Of a DNA stretch of 64,000 nucleotides, positions 9,601 to 16,606 are shown piece by piece. The DNA is from Bin80 sp964291275 (GTDB taxonomy: Bacteria > Bacteroidota > Rhodothermia > Rhodothermales > Bin80). Both the position numbers and the translations under genes were made by a program. The notes under the pieces are model-generated. The model saw nothing but the letters and a program-made list of their open reading frames with translations. It was not told where the DNA came from and made no database searches. Location: the NCBI GenBank assembly GCA_964291275.2, contig OZ219800.1, positions 124,001-188,000 on the forward strand, written 5' to 3'. The stretch's first letter is position 1, and each line of letters opens with the position of its first letter.

Positions 9601-9925
9601 TGTGGAGGTATTCTCTTCGGTGGCGGCCGAACACGAATCGTTGCCAGAGTCCTTTGCCGTGCACGGCAACTATCCCAATCCGTTCCGGGAGTCCACGCAC
9701 CTTGTGTTTGACCTTCCCTGGCCTGCCAGCGTGACGGTCGAGGTCATGGACATAACGGGCCGGCGCGTGTTTACGGTGCCGGCAGCCGGGAAGGCCGCAG
9801 GATGGAAGCATATGATTCCGCTGAGCGGTCGTGCGATGCCTTCCGGCTTGTACCTGTACCGCCTGACGGCTACTTCGCCGGAGGGAAGCTCCGTTCACAC
9901 AGGCAGCTTCGTACGTATAAGGTGA
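6611..9925 (+). CDS. secreted subtilisin-like (S8) protein with LRRs, Ig-like repeats and T9SS-type sorting domain; catalytic Asp missing
   Basis: The start at ATG 6611 gives a good signal peptide ending ALLAPTALA; an upstream in-frame start at 6560 adds 17 residues. Domain order: propeptide region, S8 peptidase fold (about residues 200-480), LRR block with repeats of about 24 residues (IPPELGNLTQLQ, LTGVIPPELGNL), two putative Ig-like repeats (LPTGLNFDASSRTISGTP and LPTGLAFDATARTLTGTP), and a C-terminal sorting domain (NYPNPF, then DITGRRV, GLYLYRL). In the peptidase the His (HGT) and Ser (GTSFSSP) motifs are present, but the usual D-S/T-G motif reads IAVVGGGSEW, with Gly at the Asp position (GGC at 7244-7246). 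The protein may therefore be a binding or adhesion protein rather than an active protease. It looks GC-richer than the housekeeping genes and sits between insertion sequences, which suggests transfer. Confidence 0.88.
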   Translation: MILLLSACKPRGGSFFISAALLLILALLAPTALAQKKPTDGSHARRKLDALLAPTALAQEEPAYKTGVVVVQFALDVSIANKAARAGLQDFDRRAAGYGVHLIERVYPFLDHVEPTPKTRRNLLALRRTYYVRYTADVLPKEIASDLASAPGVVYAEPVLINRTQAGRGQRVDPNDPRFGDQPELRLLQLPEAWDVVRGEEGAPRVVIAVVGGGSEWRHEDLRANVWTNPGEVAGNGIDDDNNGFIDDVHGVNFANQDDRDNDPTGLPETPGSALHGTASAGSASAVTDNGIGVAGAAWNAEIMHINTSCGRAESDGGICYGYEGILYAAANGADIINASWGGLVGTDDQVTSDQTLDLATDMGALVVAAAGNDNLNNDLFQFYPARNPRVLSVGATEKATRRRAGFSNYGKLVNVFAPGVGILTTGSDNGYVLVSGTSFSSPLTAGVAALAKTRFPEMTPDALREHIRLTSDNMDAGNPAYAGQLRRGFVNALAAVQAPSLPAVRLKRWSWADHDGDRQIASGDVVTITAMVVNHLSDARQLTVGLVGAEPYPFIDLAVAEADVGYLASGNSIEVQLEFRIAANAPTNQRVRFYTHIRDGAHADQADMLSFQVNRSLEVVHRSLSAFYTATGGDNWTDNDNWDITRVPTEEELGTWAGVVLSEGWLVELDLSDNNLTGQLPPELGNLPQLHVLSLYNNSLAGAIPPELGNLTQLQHLWLEQNSLTGVIPPELGNLTQLQSLWLERNSLTGVIPPELGNLTQLRDLDLSNNHLTGVLPRSFMQLDNLQSFDFDGQALCAPADDAFQGWLSSIPDVRGPTCGPLQFVNDVDNRTFTVNRPVASFVLPEATGGATPYTYVLEPALPTGLNFDASSRTISGTPTAVTPAASYMYSAADNSGNAASLTFTVEVVPAVSFGDMIADLSFALAQPIDPLVLPEAAGGAAPVTYVLTPALPTGLAFDATARTLTGTPTVVTDAPKPYKYSATGANGSRDSLLFTVEVFSSVAAEHESLPESFAVHGNYPNPFRESTHLVFDLPWPASVTVEVMDITGRRVFTVPAAGKAAGWKHMIPLSGRAMPSGLYLYRLTATSPEGSSVHTGSFVRIR
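6686..6787 (+). repeat. 72-bp in-frame tandem duplication at signal-peptide cleavage region
   Basis: A 30-bp segment at 6686-6715 recurs at 6758-6787 with a single G/A difference. The offset is 72 bp, so the reading frame is kept and 24 residues are duplicated. The protein shows ALLAPTALAQ twice, the first followed by KKP and the second by EEP. The second copy lies after the predicted signal-peptide cleavage point. Confidence 0.9.
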
Positions 9926-9963
9926 AGACACAACAGAAACTCGTCAGTCCGACTGTAGCTTCA

Positions 9964-10012
9964 TGCGTATTCCGAGCCATGTGGGCCACCATTCCGAGCG
10001 AAGTGGGCCACC
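9964..10012 (+). repeat. remnant of an IS21-like terminal end
   Basis: TGCGTATTCCGAGCCATGTG at 9964, followed by a second unit ATTCCGAGCGAAGTGGGCC, closely resembles the left end of the complete IS21 element at 10868 (TGCGTATTCCGACCATGTGG). Positions that are GGGAC in the IS21 end are GGGCC here, so it comes from a related but different element. No transposase genes accompany it. It lies in the 300-bp non-coding stretch between the subtilisin-like gene and ISL3 copy 2, where nothing else is recognisable. Confidence 0.7.
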
Positions 10013-10233
10013 TCCACCTATATCTGAACTCCCCCCTTTTTGTTTTCTCGAGGGTACAATATTTCCCGGGAAATCGAGATCTTTTTTGAAAAATTGATTA
10101 CCGCGATCGGGGGATACGGCGGGATTTTGTTTCGGTCCTGTGCACCGAATGACTACAAAAGATATAATAGCAGGTTCCTCAGCCGGGCCATATCCTCCTG
10201 CTGAACCTAACCTTCAATTACGGCTCTTCGCTT

Positions 10234-13200
10234 TTATGAGTGGGGAGCCTGTTTTTGGAGGCCTTCGGGGTACAGATCCAGTCCTCCGAGGTAGAAGTAA
10301 AATGCATGGGCAAACCGCTGTTTGTTTCGGAATCCACGCGCACGAATTTTGACAGTTTTGATGCGGCTATTTATGCTTTCAACTGGGCCATTACTAACTT
10401 TTAGAACGATCGCATTTATGATTCCCCATAGATGATGCTTAACCGTCTTGGCGGCTTTTTTCATGGGTTCGAGTCGACAACGCATGGCCCAGGATAACCA
10501 GCGCTTCCAGCCCTTGAGGGCCCAGGTACGACTGACATAGTGCCACAATTTCTGGGACAGTTCCTTGATGGCCCATGCACGCGCCGTTTTCAGCGAACTG
10601 TGCTTTAATTGCTGGAATCGTTTCTTTTGTCGGGCAGACATATTCTCCCGATTGGTGAGCCAGTCGTACTTGGTTCCGGTGAGATCCTCAATGCCCGCTT
10701 TCCGCAATGCTCGGTTCTCCTGCCGACGGACTTTATCCACCGCCTCTCCAATCTTTTTCATCACATGAAAACGATCAAATGAAATCTTGGATTCCGCATC
10801 TGGAACATGTTTTTTCGTGGACTTGTAGAGTCAGGAGGCCGGCGCGGTGCTCTTAGGGTCCTGTGGCTGCGTATTCCGACCATGTGGGACACCCATTCCG
10901 GGCGATGCGGGACACCATTCCGATTGATCTGGGACACCTATGTGTTACCAGACTGCCCTTCATGATTTAGTGGATTTGATGATTAATTCTTGTTCGCCTT
11001 GGACTTTGCGCATGGAGTCACCGGTCAGTTGAATTCTGTGGGCATTGTTGACCAGTCGGTCCAGGATTGCGTCGGCTAATGTGGGATCTTCCATGGTCTG
11101 ATGCCATTTGTCTATGGGGTACTGACTGGTAACAATGGTCGAGCGCAGGGTGTAGCGGTCATCCACGAGTTCCATCAGATCACGTTGTTGTGCGCGGCTG
11201 ATGCCGTGTAGTCCCCAATCGTCAAGGAGGAGTACATCGGTGCGGGCCAACTGTTTCAACAGGCGAAGATGGGTGCGCTCTTCGCGCGCAAGCTGGAGGG
11301 TTTCCAACAGGCGATGCAGGCGGTGATAGCACACTCGGAAGTTTTCCAGACAGGCTTTGTGGGCCAACGCACAGGCCACATAACTTTTCCCGACGCCGGT
11401 GGGTCCGGTAATCAGAACGTTCTGTCGTCGTCGGACCCATTGGCAACTGGCCAAGTGCAGCATCAGGCGCTTGTCCAGTCCGCGAGACGGACGGTAGTCC
11501 AGATTGGCCATACAGGCCTGGAGGCGCAGTTTGGCCATCTTCAATCGCCGGGCCAGTCGCCGATCTTCGCGTACGGCTTCCTCATGGTCCACCATGAGGC
11601 CCAGACGATCCATGAACGACATCGCCTCAATGTCGGGCATTTCCAATTGATTGCGCAGTGCGGTGGCCATGCCGCTGAGCCGCATCTGTTCAAGTTTTGA
11701 GAGGGTTGGATGGGTGAGCATTAAGTCGTTCCGTTTGATGCGTAGTAGTTGGCTCCCCGAATATTTTCGTGTTCAATGGGGGGCTTCTGGTGCAGTTCGG
11801 TCGCCATCCGTTTGACGATCTGTTTCACCGCAGGCGAGCTCAGGGTTTGTCGCTCCAACGCAAGCCCGCAGGCCTTCTCCAACAGGTCATGACCAAACGC
11901 ATTCCCCAGTTTGAGAATGGCCATGCAGCGCCGATAGGCCTGTTCTGGAATCTGAAAGCACGCAAAGTTTTCTTCAATCAATGCGGTCGTTTGCGGACCA
12001 ATCGTTTGCGCCCAGCGGATGAAGCGCTTGGGGGACCACTTCGCATACTCCCGGTGGTGAACCGGCATATGGATCAGCGTCGTCGTGTGTCGGCCGCTGT
12101 CTCGACTGCGTACATGAGACGCAATCCGCTCGTCTCCAAGGTAAATCTCTACGGTATCTTGACGAATCAATCCGCGCACAGACCTCCCAAGGTAGCGATG
12201 CGGCACGCTGTAGAAGTGTTTTTCAATCTGTACATGGTAATCCAGGCCAACTTTCCGTTTGCCGGTCCATGCCCCATACGCGTACGGATTCGTCGGCAAG
12301 GGGCGCAGAGCGGGCCGATCCACTTCTTCAAACCTGCGCTGTCGGGTGCCAGGCATCTTCTGGAAGGGCGTCAGGTTGAAGGCCTTGACCTGTTCTAAAA
12401 TGGCGGCATTGAGCTCCCGAAGACTGAAGAAGCTCACGTTGCGTAAGGGGGCCAGAATCTGACGCTGTGCAAATAATACTCCCGCTTCCACCGCACTTTT
12501 ATCCCTAGGTTTTTTCGGACGGGCAGGGAGCACCCCTACTTGGTAATGCTCCGTCAAATCACGGAAAGATTCATTCAGAACGGGAATATCATCCTTTTTG
12601 AATTGAATCACGGCTGACTTCAGATTGTCCGGCACAATCGCGCGGGGCACCCCTCCTAAAAACTCCAACGTCCGGCAAACAGACGCGCAGAAATCCCGCG
12701 CTTTTTGGGTCTCGGTGGCTTCTGCATACAGATAGTTGGAAGCCCCCAGTACCGCGACAAACAGCTCTACGGTTCGCACCTCACCGGTATCCGGATCAAC
12801 CACACAGGGCTTCTTTCCCGAATAATCCACGAATAGTCGGTCGCCGGCCTTATGGGTATGACGCATCACCGGATCCATATTAGCAGCGCACCAACTGCGA
12901 TACAGATCGCAATAGTGACTGTACTGGATGGGTGCGCCGCAATGTACTCCTTCCAGAGCTGTGCCAGGGTCAGCGTTCGATGTTTGGTTAGTTCCAGTTG
13001 GACCTCAGCCCAGTTCGGCACAGGCCGCTGCGTTGACGCAGACCGGGCCGTGGAGGGATAAAGGATCGCCGCCAACTCCGCATCCGTCATCCCGTCAGGT
13101 AACGGCCAGGTCAAGTTCGCCACCGTGGCACGCTCAAGAATCCGGGAGACCGAACTGCGACCAACCCCCACATTGCGGGCAATCGCGCGAATGGACAACT

Positions 13201-14997
13201 TGAACACAAATCGCAGTTCCAGAATGCGCTTAATCTTTTTCATCAACACACGTTTTGTAGGCATAGCTCATAGTTTTTGGTGAAACCAAAAACTATGACA
13301 AACCCTACCTGGATCAGATGAAAATCAAGCCGCTTCCAGATTTGATGAGCACAGATTAGCGCAACAAAATACTGGTTTACAGGGTGTCCCAGATCAATCG
13401 GAATGGTGTCCCAGATCAACCGGAATGGTGTCCCAGATCGATCGGAATGGTGTCCCAGATCAATCGGAATCAGTGTCCCAGTTCGATCGGAATATGCACC
13501 TGTGGCAATTCCTTCGCTTTCGCGCTGGCCCTCAGTCAGGCTCCCTTAAGTCGTCTCCGGCCTCCTGCTCTCCGAACCGGGCGTGCGGGTTTCCCGCACC
13601 CGGCTCTCCAGGTGGATCATGCGGCTCGTACTCGGATTACCATGCTTCAGTAGAGTCCTGACCTCTACGCACACAATAGCACATTGCCTGCGGACAGACC
13701 GACTTCGCATGGCATGCGGACGGGCCTCGCTACTCCCCGCCAGCACCGTCGCTTTGACGATCCCTTCACTTATGCATGTGCAGATGCCGGACGCACTGAC
13801 ATTTTTTTTCCAGATGTTAGGCCTTGCCATTTTTTCCGGTGCCCTTTGTCCTTATTATCTGCCCTCCAACCCTGCGGTCCCTTTCCTCAACGGGCGTTAC
13901 CCCGCGTCTGCGGTACTACGGACCACTCCGCCACCCTGACGGCCCGGCCTGCTCCTTACGGAGTTCCGGTTGCCGCGTGCCACAGCACCGACAGGGCTTC
14001 CCGTGTTGCTACTTCCCTGATCTTCCATGCGTGCCAGCGCCAATACCCCGGTGAGCCGTCTTGGTGCGCTAGTTGCTCGCTTCCCAAGACGTGCCAGTCT
14101 TCCCCATAATACCGGAAGGTCGACACTCACATTGCCCGTTTCTAGGCCTGTTTGACGTTCACTACGCGTTCCGGCCCGCATGGTCGCTAAGCTACTCGCG
14201 TAGCCCGTTAAACCTCAGTGCTTCATATCATTTCGTTACCTCCATAATACGCTAAGGCCGCTACCAACCGGAGCGACAGGTGTTGGGCGGGATTCGCACC
14301 CGCCACAGAAAAGCGCCTTTCCACGGCGCACGATATAGGCGGGCCACATATCCATGCTCACACTCTCAATCGCTTCCAGTTGCGCAGCCGAACAGCCCTC
14401 ATAATAGGCATCCAGACTCGTATGCGTGCGTTTTTCCTTGACAAACAGCACCGTGCCCGTTTGGGAATCCGAAACCACCGTGATATACTTATGGCCCTTT
14501 TTGTACGAGGTCTCGTCCACACATATATCGGGAACCGGTTGCGGCTCTCTACGGGCGAGTCCGCGCTTTACCACACGCGCCATGATGTTGGCGATCATCG
14601 TCCAACTGACGCCCAGTCTGGAGGCCACCGTTGAAATACTGGTCGCATCCTGCAACCAGTCAATTACCTTTCTTTCAAAAGCCATCGTAAAACGCACGCG
14701 CTCATCCGCCCAAGGTACCGAAACCGTCTTGATCCCATGCTCCGAACAGGTCACCCGGGGAACTTTCGCAACCACACGCGTCCGATACTCGCAGATATCC
14801 GTGTGGCGCCATCGCCGAAGACGATGGTCGTACCCAGGACAAACTTCCCCACACTCTGGACAGTGCAATACCGAACCCTTTGAACAGATTACATGAATCT
14901 CAGCCGTAAAAGCCGTCTTATCTTGCTTGATCTCCGATATCTCCCAAGGAGATTCAATCCCTATAAGATGATTAATGTCTTGTATACGTAGTCCCAT
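10234..14997 (-). CDS. ISL3-family transposase gene split by a group II intron (exons 14997-14332 and 10824-10234)
   Basis: Exon 1 is 222 codons, ending ...SMDMWPAYI; exon 2 is 196 codons plus stop, starting KSTKKHVPDAESK. Joining them gives PAYIKSTKK exactly as in copy 1, and a 418-residue product, the same length as the reconstructed copy 1. The intron lies between codons (phase 0). The zinc ribbon, HTH, DDE residues and the final AESINS/VESINS block are all retained (here GPVESINS). If the intron spliced, the transposase would be intact; with IS21 now inside intron domain VI, splicing is probably impaired or lost, so the gene is most likely silent at present. Confidence 0.9.
10868..10945. 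repeat. IS21 subterminal repeats, left array (three units)
   Basis: Three units related to GGTGTCCCAGATCAATCGGA lie head to tail at the istB end, read on the minus strand. The unit nearest istB is closest to consensus and the outermost forms the terminal repeat. Such arrays are the IstA binding sites in this family. Confidence 0.8.
10960..11721 (-). CDS. istB: IS21-family helper ATPase IstB
   Basis: A 253-residue AAA+ protein that assembles on target DNA and stimulates IstA. The N-terminal helical region includes LSKLEQMRLSGMATALRNQ. Walker A is GPTGVGKSY near residue 106, Walker B is DVLLLDDWGL, and the sensor region is STIVTSQYPIDKWHQ. Its ATG overlaps the istA stop in TAATG, implying translational coupling. 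It appears intact, unlike istA. Confidence 0.93.
   Translation of the reverse strand: MLTHPTLSKLEQMRLSGMATALRNQLEMPDIEAMSFMDRLGLMVDHEEAVREDRRLARRLKMAKLRLQACMANLDYRPSRGLDKRLMLHLASCQWVRRRQNVLITGPTGVGKSYVACALAHKACLENFRVCYHRLHRLLETLQLAREERTHLRLLKQLARTDVLLLDDWGLHGISRAQQRDLMELVDDRYTLRSTIVTSQYPIDKWHQTMEDPTLADAILDRLVNNAHRIQLTGDSMRKVQGEQELIIKSTKS
11721..13264 (-). pseudogene. istA: IS21-family transposase IstA, frameshifted
   Basis: Two overlapping reading frames together form one IstA. The first (from ATG 13264) has the HTH region (LSIRAIARNVGVGRSSVSRI) and runs correctly to LWKEYIAAHP. It then leaves the conserved frame and terminates near 12866. The expected continuation, IQYSHYCDLYRSWCAANMDP, is present in another frame and leads into HKAGDRLFVDYSGKK with the DDE core (including VPDNLKSAV and DKSAVEAGV). 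The shift lies near 12920-12930. The product is probably inactive unless frameshifting occurs; a sequencing or assembly error is also possible. Confidence 0.85.
13384..13495 (+). repeat. IS21 subterminal repeats, right array (five units of about 22 bp)
   Basis: Five head-to-tail units of GTGTCCCAGATCAATCGGAA plus two bases start at 13384, 13406, 13428, 13450 and 13473. They vary mainly at AAT/AAC/GAT. There are no spacers, which excludes a CRISPR array. The last unit forms the element's right end. They match the left array in opposite orientation, as expected for transposase binding sites. Confidence 0.92.
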
Positions 14998-15198
14998 CGT
15001 CGGTAAATGATTGTTGATTGATTCTCGTCACAAAAACGCAGCCAAGATAACAACGAAATCAACCCCGAATCTATTCCAGCACATACTTGTTCATCCTATT
15101 TATGACACCAAACCCACTTAAAAAGCGGAAGCCCCAATCGCATAACCATATGGCTCTGGTTTTTTTGTCAAATTATAAAAGTTGAAAGGTGGGTCCTG

Positions 15199-16446
15199 TT
15201 AAGCCTCTACAGATTCACTGTGATCTGCAACACGGTCGTTAAAGTGCATCACAAATGCAACCGAAAACAAGAGCGTGGCTCCGGCAAAAATATACCAAAA
15301 GGTGGCCCAACCCCAACCATCGAGATCTAATTGTCCGTCCGTTCCATAGGTGTTCACAAAAAGACCGCTTAACTGGGTACCTAAGAAAAATCCAATTCCC
15401 TGGGTAAGAAGCACGAGCAAACCTTGCACTTGGCCTCTGACCTCTGGCGCAGTTTTCTTATCAATGTAGATCTGTCCCGTAACGAAAAAGAAGTCGTAGC
15501 ATATACCGTGAATGAGAATGCCAATCAATATGAAATAGTACATCCCTACACTTGCCCCTACTGCAAAGATTGCGAAGCGAGCAACCCATGCAAGCATCCC
15601 AAGAAGCAGCATCCACTTTACCCCAAGCCTTCGGAAAAAGAATGGGATCAAGAGCATGAAGAATATTTCGCTCACCTGCCCGAAAGCCATCTCCCCGCTG
15701 GGATTAGCAAAAAGGGTTGTCCCATCAAAAAAATTCTCGTGAATAGCCGTGAAGTAGAGCGGTGCGTACGGGAAGTAGGTCCCAAAAGCAATAAAGATCA
15801 GCATCGCTGCTGCCAGAAATACCACAAAAGACTTACTCTTCAAAGCATTGAAGGCATCAATGCCGGCAATTTGCTTCCACGTAGTCGATTGTCCTTTCGA
15901 TGGCGGAGGGGTATAGGGTAACGTGAAACTGTACAGACCGAGAAACAACGCAGCGCTTCCACCAATGTATAGGGGTATTGCTGTACTATCTGCCCGAAGT
16001 ACATAGCCCATAAACAGGCCGATTGCAGCCCATCCAATAGTCCCGAAGACACGTACCACAGGAAACTCTTTTTCCTGATTTTTCAAGTGATGGAACGCCA
16101 ATGAAGCTGTTAAGCCTAGTGTTGGGAAATAACACAAAGCATGCAGCCCCAAAAGGGGCAGAAACAGGTCTGTGCCGGCAGCAAGTGGCATGACACACAT
16201 TGCTGCTCCAGCAATAAGCATAAGTACCCCCAGCAGCTTTTCTGAATCAAAGAAGCGATCAACTACCATACCAAGGAAAAATGGTCCGATCATGCAAGCG
16301 ATCGGTCCAAGCGCATAGGCTAGGGGAATCCATTCTCCTGCACCGATGATGCTCATATAATTTCCCAGCGTGGGTGCCCAAGCTCCCCAAATGAAGTACT
16401 GGACAAACATCATTACACTGAGGCGGGCAACAAGTCCTACATTCAT
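15199..16446 (-). CDS. MFS transporter, nucleoside:H+ symporter (NupG/XapB-like) family
   Basis: About 415 residues with some twelve hydrophobic segments. The start MNVGLVARLSVMMFVQYFIW with its following GAWAP is characteristic of the nucleoside:proton symporter branch. The ATG at 16446 is preceded by a GGAG six bases upstream. A longer in-frame extension to 16542 runs through a terminator hairpin and is not likely to be translated. Later segments include IGILIHGICYDFFFVTGQIY, also typical of this branch. It should be an inner-membrane importer of nucleosides or related compounds; the exact substrate is unknown. It lies immediately beyond ISL3 copy 2 and downstream of the LVIVD gene, separated from it by the terminator. 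Confidence 0.85.
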   Translation of the reverse strand: MNVGLVARLSVMMFVQYFIWGAWAPTLGNYMSIIGAGEWIPLAYALGPIACMIGPFFLGMVVDRFFDSEKLLGVLMLIAGAAMCVMPLAAGTDLFLPLLGLHALCYFPTLGLTASLAFHHLKNQEKEFPVVRVFGTIGWAAIGLFMGYVLRADSTAIPLYIGGSAALFLGLYSFTLPYTPPPSKGQSTTWKQIAGIDAFNALKSKSFVVFLAAAMLIFIAFGTYFPYAPLYFTAIHENFFDGTTLFANPSGEMAFGQVSEIFFMLLIPFFFRRLGVKWMLLLGMLAWVARFAIFAVGASVGMYYFILIGILIHGICYDFFFVTGQIYIDKKTAPEVRGQVQGLLVLLTQGIGFFLGTQLSGLFVNTYGTDGQLDLDGWGWATFWYIFAGATLLFSVAFVMHFNDRVADHSESVEA

Positions 16447-16470
16447 GTTAAACTCCAATTGATTAACTGT

Positions 16471-16514
16471 AAAAGAAAACGCCGTGCAACTGGTCTCTGA
16501 TCGCACGGCGTTCA
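16471..16514 (-). terminator. rho-independent terminator after the LVIVD gene
   Basis: Read on the minus strand, GAACGCCGTGC and GCACGGCGTT form a stem around a loop of about 15 bases, followed by TTTTCTTTT. It lies about 90 bp after the LVIVD gene stop and 25 bp before the transporter start, so the transporter probably needs its own promoter or read-through. Confidence 0.8.
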
Positions 16515-16606
16515 AATAAGTAGAATTAACTATTGCCCGCAAATATGGACATTAAGCAACCTACTCGGGCGAAAACCAAAACCAGACTTAAATTATTGGT
16601 TTTCGA

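Larger units (their letters stand above)
10868..13498 (-). mobile_element. IS21-family insertion sequence, 2631 bp, with 8-bp target duplication
   Basis: The ends are TGCGTATTCCGACCATGTGG at 10868 and, on the other strand from 13498, TGCATATTCCGATCGAACTG. They are flanked by CCTGTGGC at 10860-10867 and CCTGTGGC at 13499-13506, a perfect 8-bp duplication. The element carries istA and istB on the minus strand and arrays of 22-bp subterminal repeats at both ends. It lies in the terminal loop region of domain VI of the group II intron. Confidence 0.95.
10825..14331 (-). ncRNA. ORF-less group II intron (868 nt after removing IS21), interrupted in domain VI
   Basis: The 5' end at 14331 reads GTGCGCC (consensus GUGYG) and the 3' end at 10825 reads CTCTAC (consensus AY). 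Domain V is at 13574-13606: GAGCCGGG pairs with CCCGGTTC (one G-U), with an inner TGCGG/CCGCA stem, an A-rich loop and a two-base CG bulge on the 3' side. Domain VI follows: AGAGCAGGAGGCCGG (13557-13571) pairs with CCGGCCTCCTG-A-CTCT (10842-10827), leaving a single bulged A (complement of 10831) seven bases from the 3' end, the expected branch point. The 833 nt before the IS21 site contain no reverse transcriptase, so splicing would need a maturase in trans. A possible EBS1, GATATG (complement of 14224-14229), can pair with the exon end TATATC. Confidence 0.92.
10222..15135 (-). mobile_element. ISL3-family element, copy 2, carrying a group II intron and an IS21 element
   Basis: The right terminal repeat begins at 10222 (GGCTCTTCGCTTTTATGAG) and the left repeat ends at about 15133-15135 (minus strand GGGGCTTCCGC then AAGTGGG). 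Orientation is opposite to copy 1. Inside lies one transposase gene, which contains a group II intron (10825-14331), which in turn contains an IS21 element (10868-13498). Without these guests the element is about the same size as copy 1. No convincing target duplication is seen at its edges. Confidence 0.88.

Noticed and set aside
13384..13495. Five 22-bp repeats resembling a CRISPR array
   Set aside because: No spacers between units, and they form the end of an IS21 element with matching units at the other end.
13574..13606. Strong hairpin that might be a terminator
   Set aside because: Length, two-base bulge and the following domain VI stem with bulged A make it group II intron domain V.
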